Assembly: GCA_903848935.1 (NCBI GenBank)
Contig: CAINHO010000050.1
Location: 1 to 64,000, forward strand
From: an uncultured Pseudomonadota bacterium
Lineage (GTDB): Bacteria > Pseudomonadota > Gammaproteobacteria > Methylococcales > Methylomonadaceae
Direction: 5' to 3'
Length of the DNA: 64,000 bases
Position 1 is the stretch's first letter. The number at the start of each line of letters is the position of its first letter. The notes under the pieces are model-generated. The model was given only the letters and a program-made list of their open reading frames with translations. It did not search any database and was not told the origin of the DNA. The position numbers and the translations under genes were made by a program. Shown here in pieces: positions 54,123-63,038 of this stretch.

Positions 54123-54391
54123 AAAACACCTCATTATTGTGAATTGAAAAAAGCTTCCGCGTCCTTCTGTGTAACGCTAAAAAGCGGGCATAGTGTAACA
54201 GGTGTGTCCGCTGTTTTTAACAGATGCCAAATTATCAATGAACGAATGAATGTAAGTTATACTACGCACAAGCTGCATGACTAGTATGTGGCACTTTTTA
54301 AATCGAGTCCCCCGCACTGTTAACTCCCATTCAATTCGTTAAACAGATGCGGATTCCATTTTTAATAATTCTTTTGAGCGGAAGTAAAACC
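54123..54391. other. Longest gene-free interval
   Basis: About 270 bases between the divergent carbonic anhydrase and EAL/HDOD genes. A TATACT box (54258-54263) could be a -10 for the plus-strand gene, without a good -35. Several short symmetric bits (GCTAAAAAGC, AACAG near CTGTT) are seen but nothing firm. Confidence 0.4.
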
Positions 54392-55588
54392 ATGGCAAAT
54401 TTTATTATTGGGCGGCAGCAAATTCTTGACAGAAAACTGAATGTTTATGCTTATGAGCTTTTGTTTCGGGGTCAAGGTTTTGACCTGACTGATAGAGATG
54501 AGGCAACACAAGCAACTAATCAAATTATTACTGATGCAATTTTAGAAGTAGGCATTAACAATATCGTTGACGAACACCGCGCGTTCATTAACTTTACGAC
54601 GCAAAACATTTTAGAAAAAACGCCGTTATCGTTACCGAAAGATCGTATCGTTATCGAAGTTTTAGAAAATGTGAAAATCGACTTACGGGTGATTAACAAT
54701 CTGCGTGAAATGTCGCAACAAGGCTATTTGATTGCGTTAGATGACTTTGTCTTTACCGAGGAATGGAAGCCATTAGTTGAATTCGCGAACATTATTAAAC
54801 TTGATGTTTTAGAAATGGGCGAAATGAAGACTCGCGACGCGATTGCTCAACTTGCACCGTATAACCTAAAAATTCTGGCTGAAAAAGTTGAAACACACAG
54901 CGAATATCAGTATTTACGCGAATTGGGTTGTGATTACTTTCAAGGTTTCTTTTTTAGTAAACCGAATTTAGTTGAAGGTAAACGCATGGGTATCAACCAA
55001 TTAGCCGCCGTGCGCTTGTTGACAACTATCAATAATCCCAATGTTGAGTTTGATGAATTAACAAAAGTCATTTCAGAAGATGTAGGATTGAGCTACAAAT
55101 TATTGCATTATATTAACTCAGCATTTTTCTCGATTCCCAGTAAGATTGAATCTATAAATCAAGCCATTACCTACCTCGGTATGAACGAATTGAAACGTTG
55201 GATTAACATTTTGATGCTGTCTTCGTTATCAGATAAACCTGCCGTGGTCATGCAAAATGCGTTGATTCGCGGCAAAATGTGCGAGTTATTGGCGAAAATT
55301 GTGGGGCAAAAAACGGCAAACTTCTTTTTAATTGGAATGTTATCGTCGTTGGACAGTATTTTAGATATTTCGTTGGAAGAAGCGATGGAACAATTACCTT
55401 TGGGCGACGATATTATCGAGGCAATTTTGCATCACAAAGGCTTAGGTGGTGAGGCGTTAAATTGTGTTCTCAGTTATGAACATTGGGATACAGGTGCGAT
55501 TACATTTAGCAATGTAGATCAAGCTGTTATTGGTAACGCTTACATTGAAAGCATCAATTGGGCGACAAAAGTCATGAGTAACGTTTAA
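54392..55588 (+). CDS. EAL-like plus HDOD signalling protein (YuxH type)
   Basis: 398 residues from MANFIIGRQQILDRKLNVY, after a GGAAG site; the track begins 15 codons earlier. Residues 1-200 form an EAL-like domain whose signature is changed to YELLFRGQ, so c-di-GMP cleavage is unlikely. KLDVLEM and AEKVETHSEYQYLRELGCDYFQGFFFSKP are kept. Residues 205-398 are an HDOD domain (LSYKLLHYINSAFF, INQAITYLGMNELKRW). Such proteins relay signalling states in motility or stress control. Confidence 0.88.
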   Translation: MANFIIGRQQILDRKLNVYAYELLFRGQGFDLTDRDEATQATNQIITDAILEVGINNIVDEHRAFINFTTQNILEKTPLSLPKDRIVIEVLENVKIDLRVINNLREMSQQGYLIALDDFVFTEEWKPLVEFANIIKLDVLEMGEMKTRDAIAQLAPYNLKILAEKVETHSEYQYLRELGCDYFQGFFFSKPNLVEGKRMGINQLAAVRLLTTINNPNVEFDELTKVISEDVGLSYKLLHYINSAFFSIPSKIESINQAITYLGMNELKRWINILMLSSLSDKPAVVMQNALIRGKMCELLAKIVGQKTANFFLIGMLSSLDSILDISLEEAMEQLPLGDDIIEAILHHKGLGGEALNCVLSYEHWDTGAITFSNVDQAVIGNAYIESINWATKVMSNV

Positions 55589-55612
55589 CGTCTAGGCTAC
55601 AAAAATTGATAG

Positions 55613-55643
55613 GCAAAAAAGCGAAGTTTTTACCTCGTTTTTT
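55613..55643 (+). terminator. Probable terminator after EAL/HDOD gene
   Basis: An A-rich arm with GCGAAGT pairs imperfectly with ACCTCG and a T7 run follows. Two mismatches lower certainty. Confidence 0.5.
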
Positions 55644-55668
55644 TGTTTGTAGGATTATTTGCTAATTT

Positions 55669-56631
55669 TCAAGACGCAAACGCATCGGCATAAATTTCTT
55701 TTAACGACGCGCCTTGTAAATAGGCTGCGCGTTTTGAATGCAACACCATTTCGGGTTGACCGCACAAATACACGCGCCAACCGTTTAATTTCGGAAATTT
55801 TTCAAGTGCTATTTGATTGGCGCGACCTAATGTGTATTTTCCAGAAACGTCCGCACCTGACAAGCACGGTATGTAATGAAAATTGGGATGTTTTTGAGTT
55901 AATGCAGTTAATTTTTCTTCTAAATACAAACCAGATTCGTCACGACTACCGTGAAATAAATGAATTTCCCCCTGATGTTTATGTGAAAGTGCATCTCGAA
56001 TAATACCGTATAACGGCGCAAGTCCCGTTCCCGTTCCGATAAGTAATAGCAGTTGTTCAGCCTGACCCTCGACGTAATGACAATTGCCTTGTGCGTGCGA
56101 AAAACTCAATGACATTCCAACCTCTAATTCGTCAGCCACCCAACGGCTAAATTGCCCATTTGGCAAAATACGAATATGAAACTCTAATTCGTGTTCACCA
56201 TTTGGAGTATTGGCAATTGAATAACTGCGAATCACACCGTCATTGCGACGCAAATTCACAAATTGCCCCGCAAAAAAGGCTAACGGTTCTTTCGATTTTA
56301 ATTTGAGAAAAACAACGTTAGACGATAATTCTATTTTTTCGATAACTTCGGCTTCAAGCCACACGCTTTCGGCGTTTGGCAACACAACCGTCATATCGTT
56401 TTCTGGCTGACAAATACACGATAGAAAATAATTCTGTTTTTGTTGGGTGTCTTTTAAACCTACTTGTGATGCAGAGGGCGGTGCATTATCAAGACTACGC
56501 ATTAAACATGATTGACAAACACCTGCTTTACAACCGTAAGGAACTTGAACATTGTTGCGTAGCAACGTGTGTAAAATAGTTTCGTTGTTTTCAGTTTCGA
56601 AAGTTTGTTCATTGAATTTAATGCGTGTCAT
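55669..56631 (-). CDS. Ferredoxin-type flavin reductase (2Fe-2S, FAD, NAD)
   Basis: 320 residues in the order plant-type [2Fe-2S] ferredoxin (GCKAGVCQSCLMR and later FLSCICQ ligands, residues 1-90), FAD domain (IRSYSIANTPNGEHELEFH) and NAD(P) domain (LLIGTGTGLAPLYGII). This matches reductases of the CDP-6-deoxyglucoseen, phenol hydroxylase and soluble MMO MmoC kind. No oxygenase is next to it. It follows a truncated haemoglobin gene by 14 bp, so it may reduce that globin. Confidence 0.85.
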   Translation of the reverse strand: MTRIKFNEQTFETENNETILHTLLRNNVQVPYGCKAGVCQSCLMRSLDNAPPSASQVGLKDTQQKQNYFLSCICQPENDMTVVLPNAESVWLEAEVIEKIELSSNVVFLKLKSKEPLAFFAGQFVNLRRNDGVIRSYSIANTPNGEHELEFHIRILPNGQFSRWVADELEVGMSLSFSHAQGNCHYVEGQAEQLLLLIGTGTGLAPLYGIIRDALSHKHQGEIHLFHGSRDESGLYLEEKLTALTQKHPNFHYIPCLSGADVSGKYTLGRANQIALEKFPKLNGWRVYLCGQPEMVLHSKRAAYLQGASLKEIYADAFAS

Positions 56632-56645
56632 GATTTTTAACCTTT

Positions 56646-57029
56646 TTATTTACCTAAAACATCGGTACGAGTGGTTTCGGCAATCGCCGCAACTTGCCCA
56701 ATCAATTCTTGCGAAACGCCTAATTCAGTCAGGGTTGCTGCTAAATTTTCAACAACCGCGTCGAAATGGCTATTGTCTAAACCCATTTTGACAAATTTGG
56801 CGTGACCATCACGCATATCTTTACCGCTGTAATTAGCGGGACCGCCGAATGCCATTGTCAAAAAAGCTTTTTGTTTAGCGGCTTGTGTGTCCATATCAAC
56901 GCCGTCAAAAAAACGATTGATGCGATAATCTGCTAAAACTTTACGGTAAAAAATATCAACAGCTGCATTAACAGCCGCTTCGCCGCCGAGTTGTTCAAAT
57001 AAAGTCGCATTCGCTGTACTTTCAGTCAT
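56646..57029 (-). CDS. Group I truncated haemoglobin
   Basis: 127 residues from MTESTANATLFEQLGGEAAV at 57029, with GGAG upstream. The short 2-on-2 globin fold shows IFYRKVLADYRINRFFDGVD (distal Tyr region), AFGGPANYSGKDMRDGHAKF (proximal His) and the C-terminal LAATLTELGVSQE. Such globins bind oxygen or nitric oxide. Operon with the downstream reductase, divergent from a SufR-type sensor. Confidence 0.92.
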   Translation of the reverse strand: MTESTANATLFEQLGGEAAVNAAVDIFYRKVLADYRINRFFDGVDMDTQAAKQKAFLTMAFGGPANYSGKDMRDGHAKFVKMGLDNSHFDAVVENLAATLTELGVSQELIGQVAAIAETTRTDVLGK

Positions 57030-57101
57030 GATTTTAAACTCCAAAAGTTATTATTATTGTTCGAGCTAAATCGCCCGAAAATAGTTTATAGTAACTAAAA
57101 T

Positions 57102-57129
57102 ACTTATACAATATAACCATTATATAAGT
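57102..57129. promoter_or_regulatory. Inverted repeat between globin and SufR-like gene
   Basis: ACTTATA and TATAAGT form a seven-base inverted repeat with 14 bases between, in the divergent region. Placement overlaps likely -10 sequences of both genes, so it is a candidate site for the neighbouring regulator. Confidence 0.45.
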
Positions 57130-57160
57130 TAATAATTTTAAAACTTTTTAGTCCTCTTTT

Positions 57161-57787
57161 ATGAACAAAATAAGTCAACGACAACACGAAATACTTGAAC
57201 ATTTTTTATCGCGAAAGCAAGGCTTGAGCATTGAAGAATTAGCCGCCGCTTTAGGAATTTCACGGACGGCAGTGCAGCAACATTTTATTACTTTAGAAAA
57301 CGAAAGCTATATTGAAAAAAATGCGACAACTAAAACAACAGGGCGCCCGGTTATACGTTACGCAATCACAGATAAAGGCATCAATCATTTCCCCAAACAC
57401 TATGCGTGGCTTGCGGATTTGATGTTAGAAAATTTGCTCGAAACGTTTTCTATTGAAGATAGCGAAATTTATATGACGAAATTGGGCAATAAACTCGCAG
57501 GACAATTGCATCAATTTGAAGGCAAACCGTTAACCGAACGTGTGATGCAATTGATGGTGGTGATGAATGAATTGGGTTTTGTCGTTCAAGAAACCCAAAA
57601 TGAACAAGGTAAAAAATGCTTGCAAGCCAGCAACTGCATTTACCACGATTTAGTGAAAAAATATCCCCAAATTTGCCAATTCGATTTAGCGTTAATTAAA
57701 AACACACTCAATGAATCTGTTGAACTGACACGTAGCATGGTGAAGGGCGATGTGTTGTGTGAGTTTTTAATTTCAAATTATGAGTAA
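57161..57787 (+). CDS. SufR-type iron-sulphur transcriptional regulator
   Basis: 208 residues. An N-terminal winged helix (RQHEILEHFLSRKQGLSIEELAAALGISRTAVQQHF) is followed by a C-terminal sensor with the cysteine pattern of the COG2345/SufR family: CLQASNCIYHDLVKKYPQICQF and GDVLCEF. These cysteines can hold an iron-sulphur cluster that senses redox state, iron or NO. It is divergent from the truncated haemoglobin-reductase operon, a likely target. No suf genes are adjacent. Confidence 0.8.
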   Translation: MNKISQRQHEILEHFLSRKQGLSIEELAAALGISRTAVQQHFITLENESYIEKNATTKTTGRPVIRYAITDKGINHFPKHYAWLADLMLENLLETFSIEDSEIYMTKLGNKLAGQLHQFEGKPLTERVMQLMVVMNELGFVVQETQNEQGKKCLQASNCIYHDLVKKYPQICQFDLALIKNTLNESVELTRSMVKGDVLCEFLISNYE

Positions 57788-57798
57788 TTTGAAAACAC

Positions 57799-57832
57799 AA
57801 AAAAGCCTTACTCTTTTGGAGTAAGGCTTTTT
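57799..57832. terminator. Bidirectional terminator
   Basis: A 14-bp perfect stem (AAAAAGCCTTACTC with GAGTAAGGCTTTTT) and a five-base loop lie between the regulator gene and tRNA-Leu(TAA), which converge. Confidence 0.88.
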
Positions 57833-57838
57833 AATTTA

Positions 57839-57925
57839 TGGTGCCTTGGGCCGGAGTCGAACCGGCACGTCCTTTCGAACGAGGGATTTTAAGTCCCTTG
57901 CGTCTACCAATTTCGCCACCAAGGC
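57839..57925 (-). tRNA. tRNA-Leu(TAA)
   Basis: 87-nt class II tRNA on the minus strand. Acceptor GCCTTGG pairs with CCAAGGC and the CCA is encoded. The anticodon loop CTTAAAA gives anticodon TAA (codon UUA). The T-arm is GCCGGTTCGACTCCGGC and the variable arm is long. A perfect TATAAT (plus-strand 57947-57952) lies about 22 bp upstream, a likely -10 element. Confidence 0.95.
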
Positions 57926-58005
57926 AAATAACTTGATAAGTTGCGTATTATATAGAAAAATTTAAATTCTGCTACATTTTTTTACATTTTTAACGATTTT
58001 TACGT

Positions 58006-59586
58006 TCATTTCAATGCTTTTACTGACATAAAGCGTTGTTTTATCGCCATCATGAACAAACCCACAAAACTCAGCCACAGTAAAATTGGCTGCAAATAAA
58101 ACCACTGTTGATAAAACGTAGGCGATGGATTTTTCAAATACGGCACACGATAAACATCTGACCACATTTCATGAATCGGTGAACGTTGCAAAATCTCCCC
58201 CGAAGCCAAAACTACCGACGAGATTCCCGTATTTGTCACCCGCAAAACTGGACGACGGAATTCTACACCACGCGCCAAGGTCATATAAAAATGCTGATAC
58301 GGTTGTTGCCACGTCCCGTACCACGAATCATTGGTCGCATTCACAATAATTTGTGCACCCAAATTTGCCAAATCGCGTGAGAAATACGCAAATAAACCTT
58401 CGTAACAAATTTGTGGCGCGATTTTCAAACCATGTAAATCAAACAAAGTCGTTGCCCCCTGCCCTCTTGCAAAATGCCCAATCGGCGGCAACCAATTTCG
58501 AATTTGCGGAAAAAATTCTTCAAACGGAATGTATTCACCAAACGCCAACAAAATCGTTTTGCTGTAGTGCGGCGGAATAATTTCACCGTTTTCATTCAAC
58601 AAAAACAACGAATTTGTCAGTAATTTTTCAGGAAATTTAACGCTGTACGCACCCGTGATTAACGGCACATTATGCTCGCTTAAAAATTCGCTGAGTTGTG
58701 CGGGATAATCATTTTGCGGCGTTAATTTTTCGCCTAAAAATGTCGGAAACGCCGTTTCTGCCCACAACACAAAATCTATTTTTTCATTTTCATGTGCGTT
58801 CAAGGCTTCGTGCGTGAGCGAAAGGTAACGGTTCAAAATCGCTTGCCCGTAACCGTCACCAATTTCAGCTGCCATTTTTTCAGAATTGCCGATATTCCCT
58901 TGCACCATCAACACATTAAATTCAGCATCGGGTTCGGGCAACCGCGCTTTTAACGCCAAACCACCCACATTTAACAATACAAACACGCCAATTACTGCGC
59001 CAAAAACCACTTTACCACGTCGTTCATTTCGCCATTGCCACGTCAAATACAGCGGCAAATTACACGCTAACGTGATCGCGCTCAAGCCGCTAAAACCCAC
59101 GATTTCAGCGAGCTGATAAAACGGAATTCCCGCGCCAAACCACGAATAACCAAAATTCCAATCAAACAACGTCAGCGAATAGGCTTCATTTAAAATCGTG
59201 ATTATTGCAAGTAAAGAGATAGATAACATCGGCGAACAATTCAAACGACGATGGATGTAAAACCACATTGTGCCTGCAATCGGCACATACAAATGAGCAA
59301 TTAGCGCGTAAATAATCATACCAATGACCGCCACTGCCCAAGGCAAATGTGCGAATTCATGTAGTAAATACGTCATCCAATTAAAACCAATCAGCGTAAA
59401 TACAAACGCTGTAACCATTCCACCTAAAATAACGGGTTTTAATTCAGTCTGTCGTTGCCAAAAAATCCAAAGCGGCACAAATCCAAACAACGCCGCCCAC
59501 GGTGGAAACGGAATGTAACTCGTGCCGATAAAAATACCCGATAGAATCGGTAACCAATACTGCTTAATAACGATGAATTTCAGCAT
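58006..59586 (-). CDS. lnt: Apolipoprotein N-acyltransferase
   Basis: 526 residues from the ATG at 59586 (the track begins at a GTG). Six or so N-terminal membrane helices precede the periplasmic nitrilase-fold domain. Catalytic residues fit LWAETAFPTFLGEK (Glu), HYSKTILLAFGEYIPFE (Lys) and KIAPQICYEGLF (Cys). It adds the third acyl chain to lipoproteins. The start overlaps the parA-like 3' end by 23 bp. Many lipoproteins in this window are its likely substrates. Confidence 0.93.
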   Translation of the reverse strand: MLKFIVIKQYWLPILSGIFIGTSYIPFPPWAALFGFVPLWIFWQRQTELKPVILGGMVTAFVFTLIGFNWMTYLLHEFAHLPWAVAVIGMIIYALIAHLYVPIAGTMWFYIHRRLNCSPMLSISLLAIITILNEAYSLTLFDWNFGYSWFGAGIPFYQLAEIVGFSGLSAITLACNLPLYLTWQWRNERRGKVVFGAVIGVFVLLNVGGLALKARLPEPDAEFNVLMVQGNIGNSEKMAAEIGDGYGQAILNRYLSLTHEALNAHENEKIDFVLWAETAFPTFLGEKLTPQNDYPAQLSEFLSEHNVPLITGAYSVKFPEKLLTNSLFLLNENGEIIPPHYSKTILLAFGEYIPFEEFFPQIRNWLPPIGHFARGQGATTLFDLHGLKIAPQICYEGLFAYFSRDLANLGAQIIVNATNDSWYGTWQQPYQHFYMTLARGVEFRRPVLRVTNTGISSVVLASGEILQRSPIHEMWSDVYRVPYLKNPSPTFYQQWFYLQPILLWLSFVGLFMMAIKQRFMSVKALK

Positions 59587-60346
59587 GAAGCGCACGGAAT
59601 TCGTCGGTTAATTTATGCGTCGGAACGTAGTGAATAAGCGGCTTTGATTCAGAATGTGATTCACGGACTTTCACCGACGTGGAAATCATCGACGCTAAAA
59701 CCGGCAAACCTTCAGCAATCAATTCGTTCACTAATTGGCGTGGTAAATTGGCTTGTTTTTGGAATTGATTAACTACAATACCTTCAATTTCTAAAGCGGG
59801 ATTGTGATCTGCTTTGACTTCGGTGAGCGTATTCATCAACAAATACAACGCCTCGCGAGCAAAGGTATCGCAATCAAACGGAATCAAACATTTGTGTGCA
59901 GCGATTAACGCAGATTGACTGTAAAAATTCAAAATTGGCGGCGTATCCATATAAATCTCGTCGAAATCTTCTAGTTTTTCGAGAGCTTCTTTGAGTTTGA
60001 AAATTTTGTAACGTGATTCTAAACGCCCTTGTAACGGTTCGAGTTCTGGATGTGATGGCAACACAAATAAATTGGGAAATGGCGTGGCGTGGATTGCACC
60101 TTCCAAACCCGAACCACTTTTATTTCCGCCAAATAATGAAACACTCAACGTTTCTTTGAAAAAATGCACAACGGTTTTATCGCTATCCGTGACTTTTTGA
60201 CCGAGTAAATACTGCGTGGAATTACCTTGTACGTCTAAATCGATAACCAGTGTGCGCTTGCCTTCCATCGCGCTGATTGCCGCTAAATTACAGGTGATGG
60301 TGGATTTTCCCACGCCGCCTTTTTGATTGAAAATAACTCTACGCAT
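59564..60346 (-). CDS. Orphan ParA-family ATPase
   Basis: 260 residues from MRRVIFNQKGGVGKSTI at 60346; the track's extra N-terminus is not family-like. The deviant Walker A is KGGVGKST, and VIDLDVQGNSTQYLLG and EIYMDTPPILNFYSQ are the other ATPase motifs. ParA/MinD proteins move or position cargo such as chromosomes, plasmids or chemoreceptors. There is no ParB next to it, so the cargo is unknown. The gene overlaps lnt. Confidence 0.82.
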   Translation of the reverse strand: MRRVIFNQKGGVGKSTITCNLAAISAMEGKRTLVIDLDVQGNSTQYLLGQKVTDSDKTVVHFFKETLSVSLFGGNKSGSGLEGAIHATPFPNLFVLPSHPELEPLQGRLESRYKIFKLKEALEKLEDFDEIYMDTPPILNFYSQSALIAAHKCLIPFDCDTFAREALYLLMNTLTEVKADHNPALEIEGIVVNQFQKQANLPRQLVNELIAEGLPVLASMISTSVKVRESHSESKPLIHYVPTHKLTDEFRALHAEIHRY

Positions 60347-60460
60347 GAATAACTGTCCTACAAAATAAAGTGTGAAAAACATCGACACGATTTTACACAC
60401 ATTGAACAAGACTGTTGCTGGTTTTTATTGTCGAAACGGTGACACGCAGGCATTTTGTGC

Positions 60461-60487
60461 GGGAGGGATTCAGAATTCTGAACTCCC
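60461..60487. repeat. Inverted repeat downstream of fliK
   Basis: A 14-base perfect palindrome (TTCAGAATTCTGAA) is enclosed by GGGAG and CTCCC arms 15 bases past the fliK stop. It is hairpin-forming but lacks a T run, so a terminator role is uncertain. Confidence 0.4.
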
Positions 60488-60501
60488 GATTCCTACTATT
60501 T

Positions 60502-63006
60502 TTAAGCGTAAATGCTCAATAAACCATTCGTGCCATTGGTGTCGATAACTTGACCGTTAGCAAACTCATCCACCGTTCCATCGGCATTATTACTGGCATT
60601 CACTGGATTACCTTGTGCGTCAACTTCTTGATTCGTTTGGCGATTTCCCTGCCCGTTCGCCGACGCATCTGCCATCATTTGAGCTGTTTGTTGTTGTGAA
60701 CGACCTGAATCATTTGAAGTCGATTGTTGTGACACATTCACTTCAGCTAACGTCACTTGTTGTGAACTCAACATTTCGCGCAATTTAGGAATCGAAGCTT
60801 CTAACGCCGTGCGCACTTCGCTATTTTGAGCAGTAAATGCAATCGTTGCTTGATCTTGATTCATATCAATTCGCACGGTAATCGGTCCCATATTTTGCGG
60901 ATTCATTTTGATTTCTGCGCTCGAAATACCACGGCTATTCATCCACACAATTCGATCACCTAAATCTTGATTCCATTCTGGATGAGAAATGGGTTTCGTC
61001 ATCGCAGGAACTTCGACTTTAGTATCTTGCACTAATTTATTCACGGCAGCAGTAATAGTCTGCGGGGCGGATTTATCGCTCGTCGGTGCTATTGCTGATG
61101 CACTGATGGCATCCGATTTCTCAGCCGTTAATAACGAAGAAAATGGTTTTAAATCTGCAGCACCTTGTTTGTTATCAACGGTTTGATTTAATAACGCATC
61201 GTCTGGTAACACGGGATTTGACGGTGTATTTCCGTTATTACTGCTGCCATTATTCGCCGTATCACCACCAGTATTATTACGATTTGTAACGGCTTCTTTT
61301 AACAAATCATTCGCAGAAGTTAGTGTTAATTTATCTTGTACAGTTGTATCGCCTGATGTTTTCACCGATGCAACTTCGGATTGAACTGAAGTAACTGGTG
61401 TTGCGACTTGCGGCATAATAATCACAGACGGGGTAGCTTGAACAATTGCCGCATCTGGATTGTCTGCTGATTTCGAATCTTGTTCGGAAGTAATTGGAAC
61501 AGTGGTATTTGAATTTTCTTCAACGTTAACATTCTGAGCTTGGATAAGTGGTGTTGTACCATTATCCAATAGTGTCGTTTGCTCAACTACCGTGGCTTCA
61601 GATGTAGTTTTTTTAGAAATATTATTTTGTTGCCACAGCACAGCTTCATTTTGCAAAAGTGGAACAGCAATGGATTGAGTCAAAACAGAATCGCCGGAAC
61701 CTGTTTGTATTTCGGGTGTTTGTTCTGCTAACGCAGCTTTAAGTTGAACTAACGCCTTTTGTATAGGTGCTGGCAAAACGGTAGGTTCTTGTTGTTTCGC
61801 TAATGCTGTTTGAAGTTGAGCTAACGCCATTTGTACGGGTGCTGGCAGGACAGCGTTTTGTTGTTTATCTAATACCGATTGTACTGATACCGGCTGGACG
61901 GGTGTTTTTTGAGTTACAGATACCGGCAGTTGTGTCAACGTCATTTGAAGTTGAGCTAACGCTGTTTGTACAGGGGCTGGCAGAGCAACTGTTTCGTGCG
62001 TCAAGGCCGTCTGAAGTTGAGCTAACGCCGTTTGAACAGGAACTGGCAGAGCAACTTTTTCTTGCGTCAACGCCGTCTGAAGTTGAACTAACGCCGTTTG
62101 CACCGGGACTGGCAGAACAACTTTTTCTTGCGTCAACGCCGTCTGAAGTTGAACTAACGCCGTTTGCACCGGGACTGGCAGAGCAACTTTTTCTTGCGTC
62201 AACGCCGTCTGAAGTTGAGCTAACGCCGTTTGCACCGGGACTGGCAAAGCAACGGTTTTTTGCGTCAACGCCGTCTGAAGTTGAGCCAACGCCGTTTGCA
62301 CTGGGACTGGCAGAGCAACTGTTTTTTGCGTCAACGCCGTCTGAAGTTGAACTAACGCCGTTTGCACCGGGACTGGTAGAGCAACTGTTTTTTGCGTCAA
62401 CGCCGTCTGAAGTTGAGCCAACGCCGTTTGCACGGGTGCTGACAAAATCGAAGCTTGTTGTTGAACTAAAATACTTGCCGGTGTATTCACGGATGTATTG
62501 GTTACAGCTTGCTTAACCGCCGATTGCATACTTTGTTGTGTTAACAGTGTTGTCGAATTCGCGGCAGGTAATTGCACCGATTGCCCCGCTGGCAACGTAT
62601 CGCCCAATGTTGCCCCCGACGTAATGAATTTAAGCAGGTCAGTTACCGTCGATAAAATTGCTGTATCTTCCGCACTCATCGTCGTAATAGTCGTATTACC
62701 TATGGTTGTCGGGTTAATTGATGACGCATTAGTGGTCAATATTGACGGAATCGTTACATCGGGTGCAAGTTCTGTTATAGCAGCAGTTGTCGGCACGGTA
62801 GCAATTGCAGCAAGCATCGCAGAGGTTGGCGTGGTCAACATCGCTACATTAGTCGTCGGCTGAACCAATAAACCCATTTGTGTATTTAACGCCGTTGAAA
62901 AACCTTCAGGTAAAACTGTACCATCCACCGCTGGTGACGTAGCTGCTACCGCCCCATCAACAACAGGCGTGAACGTATTTATGGGTGAAGCTGTTACGGT
63001 AATCAT
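60502..63006 (-). CDS. fliK: Flagellar hook-length control protein FliK
   Basis: 834 residues, long for FliK (E. coli 375). The N-terminal and central parts are Thr/Val/Ala/Gln-rich and contain a 22-residue tandem repeat (PVQTALAQLQTALTQKTVALPV) in seven close copies and about four worn ones. The C-terminal domain is the conserved substrate-switch part: SAEIKMNPQNMGPITVRIDMNQ, AQNSEVRTALEASIPKLREML. In other bacteria FliK length sets hook length. It follows fliJ, and an LTNQ-rich tail ends the protein. Confidence 0.88.
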   Translation of the reverse strand: MITVTASPINTFTPVVDGAVAATSPAVDGTVLPEGFSTALNTQMGLLVQPTTNVAMLTTPTSAMLAAIATVPTTAAITELAPDVTIPSILTTNASSINPTTIGNTTITTMSAEDTAILSTVTDLLKFITSGATLGDTLPAGQSVQLPAANSTTLLTQQSMQSAVKQAVTNTSVNTPASILVQQQASILSAPVQTALAQLQTALTQKTVALPVPVQTALVQLQTALTQKTVALPVPVQTALAQLQTALTQKTVALPVPVQTALAQLQTALTQEKVALPVPVQTALVQLQTALTQEKVVLPVPVQTALVQLQTALTQEKVALPVPVQTALAQLQTALTHETVALPAPVQTALAQLQMTLTQLPVSVTQKTPVQPVSVQSVLDKQQNAVLPAPVQMALAQLQTALAKQQEPTVLPAPIQKALVQLKAALAEQTPEIQTGSGDSVLTQSIAVPLLQNEAVLWQQNNISKKTTSEATVVEQTTLLDNGTTPLIQAQNVNVEENSNTTVPITSEQDSKSADNPDAAIVQATPSVIIMPQVATPVTSVQSEVASVKTSGDTTVQDKLTLTSANDLLKEAVTNRNNTGGDTANNGSSNNGNTPSNPVLPDDALLNQTVDNKQGAADLKPFSSLLTAEKSDAISASAIAPTSDKSAPQTITAAVNKLVQDTKVEVPAMTKPISHPEWNQDLGDRIVWMNSRGISSAEIKMNPQNMGPITVRIDMNQDQATIAFTAQNSEVRTALEASIPKLREMLSSQQVTLAEVNVSQQSTSNDSGRSQQQTAQMMADASANGQGNRQTNQEVDAQGNPVNASNNADGTVDEFANGQVIDTNGTNGLLSIYA
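61935..62440 (-). repeat. 66-bp tandem repeat inside fliK
   Basis: About seven near-identical 66-bp units (22 codons each) in one frame, with variants mainly at TQKTV, TQEKV and THETV. The array has no indels that break the frame. Boundaries are approximate. Confidence 0.8.
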
Positions 63007-63038
63007 CGTGTGACCTTTTAAAATTTATTTGTCGCGTG

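Noticed and set aside
61803-62516. 237-residue repeat ORF on the plus strand (VELTPFAPGLAEQ units)
   Set aside because: It is the complement of the fliK tandem repeat, kept open by repetition; fliK has the conserved C-terminal domain and operon context.
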